Made by a program: the position numbers and the translations under genes. A DNA stretch of 64,000 nt. Origin: Methylobacterium mesophilicum SR1.6/6 (GTDB lineage Bacteria > Pseudomonadota > Alphaproteobacteria > Rhizobiales > Beijerinckiaceae). Of this stretch, positions 7,405 to 18,209 are shown one piece after another. The stretch lies in the NCBI RefSeq assembly GCF_000364445.2, contig NZ_CP043538.1, forward strand, positions 4,421,447 through 4,485,446, in the 5' to 3' direction. The notes beneath the pieces were generated by a model. The model did no database searches. It worked only from the letters and a program-made list of their open reading frames with translations, and was not told the origin of the DNA. Numbering within the stretch: the stretch's first letter is position 1; each line of letters starts with the position of its first letter.

Positions 7405-10224
7405 TCACTGCCCCAGCCGCTCCAGCAGCGCGGGCACGTGCACCTGATCCGCCTTGTAGTTGCCGGTCAGCGTGTACATCACGATGTTGACGCCGCCGCG
7501 GAATGCCATCTCGCGCTGGCGCTGGTCGCCGCCCACCACCGGGTAGAGCGGCTCGCCACGGCGGCCCACCGCCCAGGCGGCGGCGAGGTCGTTGCCGGTG
7601 ATGATGATCGGGCTGACGCCGTCGCCGGCCCGGGCCGGTCGGCGCTCGGCGCCCTCGGCGGCCGGCGGCAGCGCCTCGACCCAGGTCTGGCCGGTGGCGT
7701 AGCGGCCGGGGAAGCTGTCCACGAGGTAGAACGCCTTGGTCAGCACGTGGTCCAGGGGCACCGGCTCCAGCTCCGGCACCTCCAGGGTCGCCAGCATCGT
7801 GCGCAGGTAGGCGGCCTCCGGCGAAGGCGGCCCGCCGGGTCGAGCGGTGAGGGCGTCACGGGTATCGAACAGGACGGTGCCGCCGTTGCGCATGAACGCG
7901 TCGATCTTGCGGATCGCGGTCTCGGAGGGCTGCGGCCGCGCGGGTGCGATCGGCCAGTAGATCAGCGGGTAGAAGGCCAATTCGTCCTTGGCCGGATCGA
8001 TGCCGGCGGGCTCGCCGGGCTCCAGGGCGGTGCGCGACGACAGCATCTGAGTCAGGCCGGTCAGGCCGGTGCGGCTTGCCTCGTCGATGGCGGCATCGCC
8101 CGTGATCACGTAGGCGAGGCGCGTGACCAGCGCCGATTCGATGCCGTTCGGCCGGTTGGCTGGAGGCTCCTCGGCGCGAAGCGGTGACGCAGGCAGGCTG
8201 GCGAACAGGATCAAGCCCGCGAGTGCCAGGGCCGCCGGGCGCCCGCGCAGGCGGCCCACGAGCCCGCCGCGGCGCAGGAAGCCGCCGAGCCACAGGCCCG
8301 CCAGGGTGTCGAGGGCGAGCAGAAGCAGCGCCAGGGTGAACAGGCTCGGGCGCAGGTCCACGGTCTCGGCGCCGGCGAGCGAGCCGAACCGGGCGCCGTC
8401 GAGCGCCGCGGCGTCGAGGGGCTTCAACCGGTCGTCCGATTTCAGGGCATTCACGCTGATGCCTCCGTCCGGCGGGCCGTAGAAGCCCGGCGGATGGTCC
8501 GAGTTGGCCCGGTCGGCGTAGTCGGCCGCCACCGCGGTGGCCGAGGCCGGGGGCGAGCCGAGCGCCCCGAACCCGTCCAGGGTCACCCGCGGGGCGAGCA
8601 CCGGGGCGGCGGCTCGCGGCGTCTCGCCCTGCACCGGGGCCGAGGCGCCGGCCAGCGCCACGACGCGCCGGAGCATGTCGATGAACAACCCGGAGAGCGG
8701 CAGGTTCGACCACGTCGTGTCGGCAGTGACGTGGAACAGCACGATCGTGCCCTGGCCGCGCTTCTGCGCGGTGACGATTGGGGTGCCGTCCTGCAGCGAC
8801 GCCCAGGTCCGGTTCGGCAGGTCGCCGTCCGGTTCGGCCAGGATCTGGCGGCGGACGCCGATATCGGCCGGGGGCTTCAGCCCCGCGAACGGGCTCTCGG
8901 GCGGGAACGGCGCCAGCGTCTTCGGGCTGTCCCAGGAGAGCGTGCCGCCGAGCGTCCGGCCGCCCCGCCGCAGGCGGACCGGCACCAGCGGATCATTTCC
9001 GGCGGCGAGACGGGGCCCGGCGAAGCGCAGCAGCATCCCGCCCTCCTTCACGAAGGCCTCGATCCGGGCGGTGGTCTTCTCGTCCAGCGCGCCGACATCG
9101 GCGAGCACGAGGACCGAGACCTGATTGTCGAGGAGCTGGTTGATCGACTCCGCCGTGCCCTTGGCGCCCCTTGCCTCCTGCACGTCCGCGAAGGGCTGGA
9201 GCGCCCGCGACAGGTAGTAGGTCGGCGCCAGCAGCGGCTGGGCCTGATCGAGGGTGCCGCCGAAGACGAGGCCGACCCGGCGCCGCTTGCCGCGCTCGTC
9301 CTGCAGCACCACGGCGCCGGCCGAGCGCTCGCCCGCGATCTCCAGGCGGCTGATGCTGTTGCGCAATTCCACGGGCATCTCGAAGGTCTCGTCCGCCTCC
9401 GTGGCGTCTGCCGCGAAGGCGAAGTCGCGCTCGGCCAGCGGCAGGCCCTTCTGGTCGAGCGCCCGGATGACGCCGACGTTGCGCCCGTTCGGAGCCGCCC
9501 GCAGGGCATGGGTGACGAGCTTGCCGGCATTCTCGGTGGCGGTGAGGGCCAGCGCGGGCGGGCTCTCGGCGCGCAGCACCGTGAGCGCGGCGCCCTTGTC
9601 GCCGACGAGGTCGGCGAGGCCCTTCGCGAAGCGATCGTCGTTGGCGCCGGCGACCCCGTCGCTGATCCAGACGAGGCCGGCACCCCGGTTCTTGTCGAGG
9701 AAGGTCTCGATCGACCCGAGATGGGCGTCGCGCGCCGGCAGGATCGGGCGCGGCGCGATGGCGCGCAGGCGCTCCAGGGCGGCGGCGGGCGTCTTCGCCT
9801 CGAAGGCCGCGGGGGCGTCGGCAAGACCGATCACCGCTACCGGCCGGCCGTCGCGGGCCGCACCCTCGACGGCGTCGGTGGCGACCCGCACCCGGTCGCG
9901 CCAGTCGTGGGCGGCCGGGAAGCCGTTGTCGAGCAGCACGAGGAGAGCGCTGCGCCCGCCGCCGGCCCCGACGCCCCCGGCGTTCCACACGGGACCCGCC
10001 ACGGCCAGGATCAGGGCGGCGGCGATCAGCAGCCGCAGGATCAGCAGCCAGGGCGGCGTGCGCGCGGGTGTCTGCCGCTGCGGGATCAGGTCGGCCACGA
10101 GTTTGAGCGGCGGGAAGTTGATCCGCCGCGGGCGCGGCGGGGTCACCCGCAGCAGGAGCCACAGGGCCGGCAGGCCGATCAGGGCGGCGAGCGCCAGCGG
10201 CGCGGCGAAGGTCAGACCCAGCAT
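7405..10224 (-). CDS. BatA-like N-terminal domain / DUF4159 membrane protein
   Basis: Third gene of the MoxR operon, 939 residues. The N-terminus is a BatA-type membrane module: a first helix (LALAALIGLPALWLLLRV), the RRINFPPLKLV linker, and a second helix (LLILRLLIAAALILAVAGPVW). A vWA-like region follows from about residue 90, but its metal-site motif is poor (LLVLLDNGFPA). After a membrane segment near residues 630-680, the C-terminal 220 residues form a DUF4159 domain (RLAYVITGDAAIDE, FYPLIYWPIAP, FLRNGG-like and LTKAFYLVDSFPG segments). Such fusions are typical neighbours of MoxR and DUF58 in alphaproteobacteria. The role is unproven; chaperone-like assembly or stress tolerance in the envelope is the usual hypothesis. 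Confidence 0.86.
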   Translation of the reverse strand: MLGLTFAAPLALAALIGLPALWLLLRVTPPRPRRINFPPLKLVADLIPQRQTPARTPPWLLILRLLIAAALILAVAGPVWNAGGVGAGGGRSALLVLLDNGFPAAHDWRDRVRVATDAVEGAARDGRPVAVIGLADAPAAFEAKTPAAALERLRAIAPRPILPARDAHLGSIETFLDKNRGAGLVWISDGVAGANDDRFAKGLADLVGDKGAALTVLRAESPPALALTATENAGKLVTHALRAAPNGRNVGVIRALDQKGLPLAERDFAFAADATEADETFEMPVELRNSISRLEIAGERSAGAVVLQDERGKRRRVGLVFGGTLDQAQPLLAPTYYLSRALQPFADVQEARGAKGTAESINQLLDNQVSVLVLADVGALDEKTTARIEAFVKEGGMLLRFAGPRLAAGNDPLVPVRLRRGGRTLGGTLSWDSPKTLAPFPPESPFAGLKPPADIGVRRQILAEPDGDLPNRTWASLQDGTPIVTAQKRGQGTIVLFHVTADTTWSNLPLSGLFIDMLRRVVALAGASAPVQGETPRAAAPVLAPRVTLDGFGALGSPPASATAVAADYADRANSDHPPGFYGPPDGGISVNALKSDDRLKPLDAAALDGARFGSLAGAETVDLRPSLFTLALLLLALDTLAGLWLGGFLRRGGLVGRLRGRPAALALAGLILFASLPASPLRAEEPPANRPNGIESALVTRLAYVITGDAAIDEASRTGLTGLTQMLSSRTALEPGEPAGIDPAKDELAFYPLIYWPIAPARPQPSETAIRKIDAFMRNGGTVLFDTRDALTARPGGPPSPEAAYLRTMLATLEVPELEPVPLDHVLTKAFYLVDSFPGRYATGQTWVEALPPAAEGAERRPARAGDGVSPIIITGNDLAAAWAVGRRGEPLYPVVGGDQRQREMAFRGGVNIVMYTLTGNYKADQVHVPALLERLGQ

Positions 10225-10231
10225 GGCGGCC

Positions 10232-11143
10232 TCACTCCGTGCCGCGGGCGGCGATCAGCGTGGCGAGCCGCAGGGCCGCCTCGCTCGCCGGCCGGTCCGT
10301 GCGGTGGATCGTGAGCGTCCAGCCCTGGCCGCGGGCGATGGACGCCAGCGCGCCGCGGTGCTCGGCGATCCGGGCGCGGTAGCGGGCGCCCCAGGCATCG
10401 GCGTCGCCGATGTCGAGACTGAGGTTGCCTTCGAGATCGTGCAGCACGGCCTGCCCGGTGAACGGGAAGGTCTCCTCGATCGGATCGACGATCATCAGCA
10501 GGTGGCCGCGGCTGCCGCGGCCGGCGAGGCTCTGCACGGAGGCGGCGATCCGGTCCGGCTCGGCGAGGAAATCGCCGATCAGCACCACCTCGTCGAACCG
10601 GGCCGGGCTCGCCCGCGGCGGCAGATCCTGCGCGAGGCCCGCCTTGTCGGCGACGAGGGCCTGCGCGAGCCGCTCGACGATGCCGCGGGAGGCCGTCGCG
10701 CGGGTGAGGCCGAGCAGGCCGACCCGCTCGCCGCCCTCCACGAAGGCATCGGCCAGGGCGAGCCCGAGGATCAGCGCGCGCTCGATCTTGGGCGCCGAGG
10801 CCAGATCGGATGAGAAGCCCATGGAGGCCGAGCGGTCGATCCAGAGCCAGATGTTGTGGGCCGCCTCCCATTCACGCTCGCGCACGTAGAGCCGGTCGTC
10901 CCGGGCCGAGCGGCGCCAGTCCACGCGCGCCGCGGCCTCGCCGGTGACGAAGGGGCGGAACTGCCAGAAACTCTCGCCCGGCCCGGCCCGACGCCGGCCG
11001 TGGAGGCCGTGGGCCAGCAGGCTCGACACGCGCCGCGCCTCCAGGACGAGGCGGGGCATCTTGTCGGAGAGGGCGGTCGCGCCCTCGCTCTCGCGCCGGC
11101 CGGGGGTGCGCCTGCCCGAGTCGAGGGCGTGGGTTCCAACCAA
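10232..11143 (-). CDS. DUF58 domain protein
   Basis: Second gene of the MoxR operon, 303 residues. It shows the DUF58 signature FWQFRPFVTGEAAARVDWRR followed by YVREREWEAAHNIW, and a vWA-type metal site DRSAS (IDRSASM). DUF58 proteins are soluble or membrane-associated partners of MoxR ATPases. The start is TTG 11143, two bases after the MoxR stop and preceded by GAGAAG within the end of moxR; an internal ATG at 11059 is the alternative but would remove conserved N-terminal residues. Seven bases separate it from the downstream BatA/DUF4159 gene, so the genes are cotranscribed. Confidence 0.88.
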   Translation of the reverse strand: MVGTHALDSGRRTPGRRESEGATALSDKMPRLVLEARRVSSLLAHGLHGRRRAGPGESFWQFRPFVTGEAAARVDWRRSARDDRLYVREREWEAAHNIWLWIDRSASMGFSSDLASAPKIERALILGLALADAFVEGGERVGLLGLTRATASRGIVERLAQALVADKAGLAQDLPPRASPARFDEVVLIGDFLAEPDRIAASVQSLAGRGSRGHLLMIVDPIEETFPFTGQAVLHDLEGNLSLDIGDADAWGARYRARIAEHRGALASIARGQGWTLTIHRTDRPASEAALRLATLIAARGTE

Positions 11144-11145
11144 AG

Positions 11146-12195
<1,050 letters not shown>

Positions 12196-12315
12196 CCCCC
12201 GAGTGTGGGGCTTATGACACGTGGCTGGCAAGGTCGGGATCGCCGCACGCCGATCTGCGGTCCTGAACGGTCCGTGTGCCGCCCCGCTCGGATCCCCAAA
12301 AACGGATCAACGTTC

Positions 12316-12396
12316 TTGCGAGCGGAGCGAAGCAATCCAGACGGTGCGACGAAGGCTGATATCGCGCTTCCCTGGGTCACTTCGCTTCGCTCGTGA
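12316..12396. repeat. Imperfect inverted repeat (REP-like) upstream of moxR
   Basis: The left arm near 12316-12340 (TTGCGAGCGGAGCGAAGCAA) and the right arm near 12371-12396 (TCACTTCGCTTCGCTCGTGA) are imperfect reverse complements separated by about 30 bases. This resembles dispersed palindromic elements common in Rhizobiales intergenic DNA. The rest of the 355-bp gap between the moxR start and the fae-like stop shows no gene. Confidence 0.55.
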
Positions 12397-12550
12397 TGAC
12401 GGAGCCATCACGTCGTTCACGGGCTTCGACTGAAAGCCGTCCGACCCCCAATCCCGCCCCGCTCCCGAATGGGCGCGGAGGTGCGCACCGGGGCCGCAAG
12501 CGCGCGTCGCGTCTTACGACAGGATCAGGGGTCGGTTCGGGCAATCCGGA

Positions 12551-13099
12551 TCAGATCTTACCTTCGAGACCCATCGTGTAGTACTTGTGTACGATCTTGT
12601 CCTGGTTCTCCAGGAGCCAGTCGATCGAGGGCTCGTTGGTCATGGCCTTGCGGATCGCCTCGGTCATGCCCTTCCGCTGGATCTCGAAGAGCGCCTTGTG
12701 GTCGACCGTCTCGGCCTGGATCACGCCGGGGCTCAGCCAGACCGAGCAGATGATGCCGAGGTCGTTGGCCTTCTCCTTCGGGATGTAGCCCGCCCGCACG
12801 GCGTCGAGCACGCCGTTGGCGATGGCGAACTGCACCGTACCCATCAGGATCGACGTGTACTTGCTCTCGGTCACGCTGACCTTCGACACGCACAGCGTGA
12901 CCGGGCGGACCATGATGTCGGTGTTGAGCAGGGCGAAGACGCGGCTGTGGCCGACCACCTGGTCGCCCGTGAGCGTCGCCAGCGCCGTCCCGACCGGCCC
13001 GTCGAGCTCGCCGATGATGACCTCGGGCTCGGAGGCCGTGTTGGGCGGCCCGCCCGCCACGAGCGCCTCGCCGGCGCGGAGGATGATGCGTTCACTCAT
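12551..13099 (-). CDS. Formaldehyde-activating enzyme (Fae) family paralogue
   Basis: A 182-residue member of the Fae family. Canonical Fae condenses formaldehyde with tetrahydromethanopterin in methylotrophs. Family features are GEALVAGG near the N-terminus, the VIIGELDGPVG strand-turn, GIICSVWL and a C-terminal extension. Compared with my recollection of canonical Fae (AHIDLIIG), the segment here reads SEPEVIIG, so the histidine proposed as the catalytic acid is replaced by Glu. This therefore looks like a Fae2/Fae3-type homologue whose activity is doubtful. ATG 13099 is supported by GGAG nine bases upstream; ATG 13114 is the alternative. The gene stands alone, flanked by gaps of more than 350 bp. 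Confidence 0.82.
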   Translation of the reverse strand: MSERIILRAGEALVAGGPPNTASEPEVIIGELDGPVGTALATLTGDQVVGHSRVFALLNTDIMVRPVTLCVSKVSVTESKYTSILMGTVQFAIANGVLDAVRAGYIPKEKANDLGIICSVWLSPGVIQAETVDHKALFEIQRKGMTEAIRKAMTNEPSIDWLLENQDKIVHKYYTMGLEGKI

Positions 13100-13517
13100 G
13101 AGGGTCGTCTCCATAGCTTGCGGCAGGTGAAACTGTGTCGTGGTCCGCGCCCGTGGTACCGGCGGGACCGGGGCGTCGCGCCCGATCTGCACTCCGGCAG
13201 CTCCCCGGGGATGGACCGGGCCGCCCGTCGTCCGGGCGCCCGCCACCGCGCCTCGTAGACGAACGGGACGGCCGTCGGACAGGCGGTCCGCAGATTTCGC
13301 GACGGCGGATCAACCGGGCGCCGCCGAGCATCGCTGCGCCGCCTCATTCCTCCGCCGGTGCGGCCCGGCTCTTGGCGTCGGCGACCCGGACCATTAGGAA
13401 GGCGCCCAAGCCGGGACGGTTCCACCCGCGACCCGTCGGCCGGCCGAACCCCCTGATGTCTCTCGCGGATCGCGGCGTGGGCAGCTTTGCGGGCTTCCCG
13501 CGTATCCGGACCAAGCC
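13100..13517. other. Intergenic region between fae-like gene and glycosyltransferase
   Basis: This 418-bp region between divergent genes must contain promoters for both. I see no convincing coding frame, RNA or repeat in it; its open frames are continuations of shadow frames from the glycosyltransferase genes. Confidence 0.5.
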
Positions 13518-16500
13518 ATGCGCCTTCGAGATGTGTTCGTCGCCGGATCGTCGGACAAAGCCGGTCTCGCCGGGGCGGCGCAATCCCTCGCGCGCCCGCT
13601 GACCCGGCGGCTCAAGCGCCGCCGTCGCACGGAGCCGCGGCAGGCCGATCTCATCCGGGCGGTCAAGGAATCGGGCCTGTTCGATCCGGCCTGGTACGCG
13701 CGGCGCTATCCCGACGTGGTCGGGGAGGGCCTCGATCCGGCCCTCCACTACGCGGTCCATGGCGGTCGCGAGGGGCGCTGGCCGCATCCGCTGTTCCACG
13801 GCGACCTCTACCTCGATTCCGTGCCCGGGCTGCGCGCCGAGGGCATCAACCCGCTGCTCCACTATGTCGACCGCGGTGCCGCCGCGGGGGTCCGCCCGAA
13901 CCCGCTGTTCGATCCGGACTGGTACGCGGCGCGCTATCTCGGCGGCGCTGAGCACCGGGACCGGGCGTTCTTCCATTTCCTGGCCCAGGCCGACACCGAC
14001 CCGTCGGCACTCTTCGACACGGCCTGGTACCTGTCCCGCTACCCGGATGCCCGCGCGGCCGGCGTCAACGCCCTCAGTCACTTCTACGAGACCGGCCGGA
14101 AGCAGGGCTATCTGCGCAACCCGGAGGAGTTCGCCGGCCTGTCGCGCCACGTCGACCTCATCCGCCGGTCGGGCCTGTTCGACGCCGCGTTCTACCGGAG
14201 CCGCTGCCCGGAGGCCGAGACCAGCGGGCTCGAGCCGCTGGAGCACTACGTGATGGCCGGCGGCTACCGCCGCTACGCACCCCATCCGCTGTTCGACCCC
14301 GACTGGTACGCCGCGCAATCCGCCGCGGTCCGGGCCGACAGCCTCAACCCGCTCGTTCACTACCTGGAGCACGGCGCCGAAGAGGGCCTCGATCCGGGGC
14401 CGTGGTTCGACACCCGCTGGTACACCAAGACGTATCTCGCCGACGACGCGGCGGTCGCGCCGAACCCGCTGGCGCACTTCCTGGCGGATGGCGGGCGCGC
14501 CACCAGCCCGTCGCCGCGCTTCGACGCGCCCTGGTATCTCGCCCGCTACCCCAAGGTCGCCGCGCTGGGCCTCAACCCGCTGGTCGACTACGTCACCGCC
14601 GGCCTGGAGGCGGGCCGCCTGACCCGCCGCGTCCCCGGTGCCGCGGTGCCGGAAGCCTCCGACGCCCGCCTCTCCTGCCTGAAGCGGACGGCCCGCCGGC
14701 ACGGCCGCACGGCCCTGTTCATCACCCACTGCCCCGAGGGCCGGATCCGCGGCCATGTCGAGCCCTACCTGAGGGCGCTTGCGGAGAACGGGGCCGACAT
14801 CGTCCTCATCATTGCGGCCGACCAGCACAAGAACGCGGTGCCGCAGGCGATCCTGGATCTCTGCGCGTCCGTCTACCTGCGCGAGAACAGCGGCTTCGAC
14901 TTCGCCGCCTGGGCGCATGTCCTCCTGGAGGACACCGACCTCCTCGATTCCGAGACGCTCTACCTCGCCAACGACAGCCTCGTCGGTCCCCTCGACCGCG
15001 ACGACTTTTCCGGCCTGCTCGCCAAGATCGACGCGTTTCCCGAGGCGGTGATCGGGCTCGCCGACAACTTCTACTACAGTCACCATCTGCAGAGCTTCTT
15101 CCTGGCCCTGAAGCGGCGGTGCCTGTCGTCCTACGCCTTCAGCGGGTTCCTCCAGTCGGTGGCGAACTGGCCGGACAAGAATGCGGTGATCACCGAGTAC
15201 GAACTGACATTCTCGGGACGGATGCGGGCGGCCGGCCTCGGGATGCGCAGCCTGTTCTCGGCGCAGAACAAGCACATGTCGCTGGTCAACGACCCGCGCA
15301 ACAACCGCACCCTGTTCGACTGGGAGAACATGCTCAGCCAGGGCTTCCCGTTCGTGAAGCGCTCCCTGCTCGGCGAGCATGCCGCGATCGGCGGGGAGGC
15401 GGTGCGCGAGGCGATCGCCGAGCGCGGCTTCGACATGTCCCGCCTCGACGTCACCTACACGTATCCGGGCGACAGGATCTGGGCGGACCTGCGCGCTCCG
15501 CAGGCGCCGGAGCGGCCGCTGCGCGTCGCCTACGTCTCGCCGATGAACTACGCCAACGGCCTCGGTGTCGCCGCCCGCAGCTACGCCCGCGCCCTCCACC
15601 GGGCACCCGTCGCGCTGAACATCCACCCGATGGAGCGGCCGTTCCACGTCCACGCCCGGGTGGCGCCGTCCTGGCAGGCCCGGACCTTCTCGGGCCCGGC
15701 GGACGTCGCCCTGGTGCATTTCAACGGCGACAGCTGGCACTCGCTGATGAGCGAGCATCAGCAGGCCATCGCCGCGCAGGCCCGGTTGAAGATCGGGCTG
15801 TTCGTCTGGGAGACGTCCCACGTGCCCGGCGGCTGGCTCCCCACCGTCGACGGCCTCGACGCGATCTGGGCGCCCACCGAGTTCTGTGCGGCGATCTTCC
15901 GGCAGATCACCGACATCCCGGTCGACGTCGTGCCCTACGTGGTCGAGAACGAGGTGGGCGAACCCGTGAGCGCCGCCGCGAAGGCCAACCTGCGCAAGGC
16001 CTTCGCGATCGACCCGTCCAGGCGGGTGATCCTCTACGCCTTCGACGGTTCGAGCTACCTCGCCCGCAAGAACCCGCACGCGCTGATCCGGGCGTTCCGA
16101 ACCGCCGGCCTGGGGCAGTCCGGCTGGCAGCTTGTGCTCAAGACCAAGCACGTCTTCGACTTGCCCGAGGAGGGCAAGAAACTCCTCGACCTCGTGGGCA
16201 CGTCGGGCGACGTGGTGGTGATCGACCAGCCGCTCTCGCAGAACGAGCTCGGCGCCCTCTTCGACCTCTGCGCGGTCTACGCCTCGTCGCACTCGTCGGA
16301 AGGCTTCGGCCTGACGATCGCCGAGGCGATGGAGATGGGTAAGGTCGTGGTCGCCACCGATTACGGCGGCTGCCGCGATTTCCTCGACGCGACCTGCGGC
16401 TTCCCCGTGAAGGCCGAGGTCACCGCCCTCGACCGGACCTACGGCCCGTACCTCCGCGGCGCAGAATGGGGGCAGGTGGACGAGGACGACCTGGCTCGTG

Positions 16501-16655
16501 CCCTGAAGGACGCGGCCCGGGCGGTGACGGGCGGCGATGCGGCCCGGATCGGTGCCGCGGCCCGGGCGCGCATCCGCGAGCGCCTGTCCATCGGCGCGGT
16601 GGCATCGGCCATGGAGGCGAGCCTGACGCGTCTCCTCGCCGCCGAACGATCCTGA
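13518..16655 (+). CDS. Large glycosyltransferase: tandem repeats + RgpF-like domain + GT4
   Basis: A 1045-residue protein with three parts. Residues about 53-375 hold eight degenerate repeats of about 38 residues with the pattern FDxxWYxxRYPxV..G.NPLxHY...G. Residues about 388-650 match the rhamnan-synthesis protein F type (ALFITHCPEGRIRGHVEPYL, ENSGFDFAAW, LANDSLVGPL). From about residue 668 a GT-B glycosyltransferase of GT4 type begins (VAYVSPMNYANGLGVAARSY) and includes the nucleotide-sugar binding ESSEGFGLTIAEAMEMGKVVV-like segment (here HSSEGFGLTIAEAMEMGKVV). It is probably cytoplasmic and builds a rhamnose-containing or related surface glycan. ATG 13518 is the first start; the next gene begins 18 bp after its stop. 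Codon use matches the GC-rich background. Confidence 0.88.
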   Translation: MRLRDVFVAGSSDKAGLAGAAQSLARPLTRRLKRRRRTEPRQADLIRAVKESGLFDPAWYARRYPDVVGEGLDPALHYAVHGGREGRWPHPLFHGDLYLDSVPGLRAEGINPLLHYVDRGAAAGVRPNPLFDPDWYAARYLGGAEHRDRAFFHFLAQADTDPSALFDTAWYLSRYPDARAAGVNALSHFYETGRKQGYLRNPEEFAGLSRHVDLIRRSGLFDAAFYRSRCPEAETSGLEPLEHYVMAGGYRRYAPHPLFDPDWYAAQSAAVRADSLNPLVHYLEHGAEEGLDPGPWFDTRWYTKTYLADDAAVAPNPLAHFLADGGRATSPSPRFDAPWYLARYPKVAALGLNPLVDYVTAGLEAGRLTRRVPGAAVPEASDARLSCLKRTARRHGRTALFITHCPEGRIRGHVEPYLRALAENGADIVLIIAADQHKNAVPQAILDLCASVYLRENSGFDFAAWAHVLLEDTDLLDSETLYLANDSLVGPLDRDDFSGLLAKIDAFPEAVIGLADNFYYSHHLQSFFLALKRRCLSSYAFSGFLQSVANWPDKNAVITEYELTFSGRMRAAGLGMRSLFSAQNKHMSLVNDPRNNRTLFDWENMLSQGFPFVKRSLLGEHAAIGGEAVREAIAERGFDMSRLDVTYTYPGDRIWADLRAPQAPERPLRVAYVSPMNYANGLGVAARSYARALHRAPVALNIHPMERPFHVHARVAPSWQARTFSGPADVALVHFNGDSWHSLMSEHQQAIAAQARLKIGLFVWETSHVPGGWLPTVDGLDAIWAPTEFCAAIFRQITDIPVDVVPYVVENEVGEPVSAAAKANLRKAFAIDPSRRVILYAFDGSSYLARKNPHALIRAFRTAGLGQSGWQLVLKTKHVFDLPEEGKKLLDLVGTSGDVVVIDQPLSQNELGALFDLCAVYASSHSSEGFGLTIAEAMEMGKVVVATDYGGCRDFLDATCGFPVKAEVTALDRTYGPYLRGAEWGQVDEDDLARALKDAARAVTGGDAARIGAAARARIRERLSIGAVASAMEASLTRLLAAERS

Positions 16656-16673
16656 CGCCCCGGAGACGCCCCC

Positions 16674-18209
16674 GTGTTGAAGAAGAAGCCGGTTCCGGTC
16701 CCGTCGGCCTCCTGGGGGACGCTCGCGTGGCCGGACGCGATCCTGCCGCTGCCCCTCGACCTGCAGTTCCGCCCCGTGGATGAGCGCCGGCTCGGACAGG
16801 TCGCGGCCGGCCAGCTGCCGGCCTGCCGGGCTCTGTTCGTGGCCCCGGCGGCCTCGGAGCTGCGTCCCGACCTCGTGGCGCAGCTGACGCGCGCCATGGC
16901 CGAGCGGCCCGATATCGGCATCTTCTACGGCGACGACGCCGTGGTGGACGCCGCCGGCCAAGTCCGGAGCGTCCATTGCAAGCCGGCCTTCAACCTCGGC
17001 CTGCTGATGGCCGACGACTACATAGGCTTCCCGCTCCTCGTCCGGGTCTCCGCCCTCACGGGCCTGAGCCCGGATTTCGGGATGCGTCACGGCAATGCGG
17101 TCTGGTTCCGGTTCCTCCTCGGCGCGCTTTCCGCGGGCATCGGCATCGACCGGATCCCGCAGACCCTGATCGCCTCGCCCCTGGAGCGCCCGAAGGCCAA
17201 GCGGGCGGCCCGCGCCCCCGTCCTCGACCGCTGGTTCGAAACCACGGGCGTCCCCCTGCGCACGGGTCCGGGCCTGACGCCCGACACGCTCGAGATCCGC
17301 CGCAGCCTCGACCCGCGCCCGCCCGTCACGCTTGTAATTCCGACCAACCAGAGCCGCCCGAAGGATGATGAGGGCCGCGCCGTCGACGGCGCGAAGCCGC
17401 ACGTGATAAACCTCCTCGACAGCCTCGGCCGCAGCACCTACCCGGCCGACAGGATCCGCGTGCTGATCGGCGACGACGTGGCCGACGATGCAATCTACCG
17501 CGGCCGCTCCGACCGCTTCACCGTGACCCGCCTGCTGACGTCCCGGGCGCCGGGTGAGCGGTTCAACTACGCGGCCAAGATGAACACCCTCTGGCGCTCC
17601 GCCGAGACCGACCTCGTCATCCTGATGAACGACGACCTCGTGGTGCGCCGCCCCGGCTGGATCGAGGCGCTGCTCACCTTCGCGCTCGACCGCGGCGTGG
17701 GCGGTGTCGGCGGCCGGCTGCTGTTCCCGACGGGCAAGATCCAGCATGCCGGCATGACCGGCGGGATCTTCGATGTCTTTGCCCATCCCTGGTACAACCG
17801 CGATGCGGCCGAGCCGACCTACGGCGACTGGGCACTGACGCAGCGCGACTGCTCGGCGGTGACCGGCGCACTCTTCGCTACCCGCAAGGCGGTGCTGGAG
17901 GCCGTGAACGGCTTCGACGAGAGCTTCGCCCTGGACTTCAACGATGTCGACCTGTGCCTGAAGATGCGCCAGCTTGGCTACCGCATCGTGTACACGCCGT
18001 TCGCCGAGCTGGCGCACCACGAGAGCGCGTCGCGGCAGACCAGCTTCGCCCCCGGCTCGCAGACCGCGCGCTTCCTGCGCCGATGGCACGACGTGCTGGC
18101 GGAGGATCCCGCCTTCAGCCCGCAGCTGCGGACCGACACCGACGTGGTCGCCCCGCGGGCCGACGCGACGCGCTGGATCACGCAGCGAAACGTGGAGGTG
18201 GTGGCCTGA
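16674..18209 (+). CDS. GT2-family glycosyltransferase
   Basis: A 511-residue glycosyltransferase. The C-terminal half is a GT-A/GT2 domain: VTLVIPTNQSRPKDD at the start, the metal-binding DDD-like motif in LVILMNDDLVVRRPGW, then FALDFNDVDLCLKMRQLGYR and a closing AHHES. The N-terminal 200 residues look like a degenerate second GT2-like or acceptor domain (GIFYGDDAVV). The start is GTG 16674 with GGAG upstream; TTG 16677 is possible. Only 18 bp follow the preceding glycosyltransferase, so the two form an operon. Such proteins often extend rhamnan or O-antigen chains; the sugar and linkage cannot be read from sequence. Confidence 0.87.
   Translation: MLKKKPVPVPSASWGTLAWPDAILPLPLDLQFRPVDERRLGQVAAGQLPACRALFVAPAASELRPDLVAQLTRAMAERPDIGIFYGDDAVVDAAGQVRSVHCKPAFNLGLLMADDYIGFPLLVRVSALTGLSPDFGMRHGNAVWFRFLLGALSAGIGIDRIPQTLIASPLERPKAKRAARAPVLDRWFETTGVPLRTGPGLTPDTLEIRRSLDPRPPVTLVIPTNQSRPKDDEGRAVDGAKPHVINLLDSLGRSTYPADRIRVLIGDDVADDAIYRGRSDRFTVTRLLTSRAPGERFNYAAKMNTLWRSAETDLVILMNDDLVVRRPGWIEALLTFALDRGVGGVGGRLLFPTGKIQHAGMTGGIFDVFAHPWYNRDAAEPTYGDWALTQRDCSAVTGALFATRKAVLEAVNGFDESFALDFNDVDLCLKMRQLGYRIVYTPFAELAHHESASRQTSFAPGSQTARFLRRWHDVLAEDPAFSPQLRTDTDVVAPRADATRWITQRNVEVVA

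Noticed and set aside
13344..18089. 1581-residue open frame on the minus strand
   Set aside because: It is antisense to two well-supported glycosyltransferases and has the Arg/Gly/Asp/Val-rich composition produced by reading GC-rich genes backwards; no family motif.
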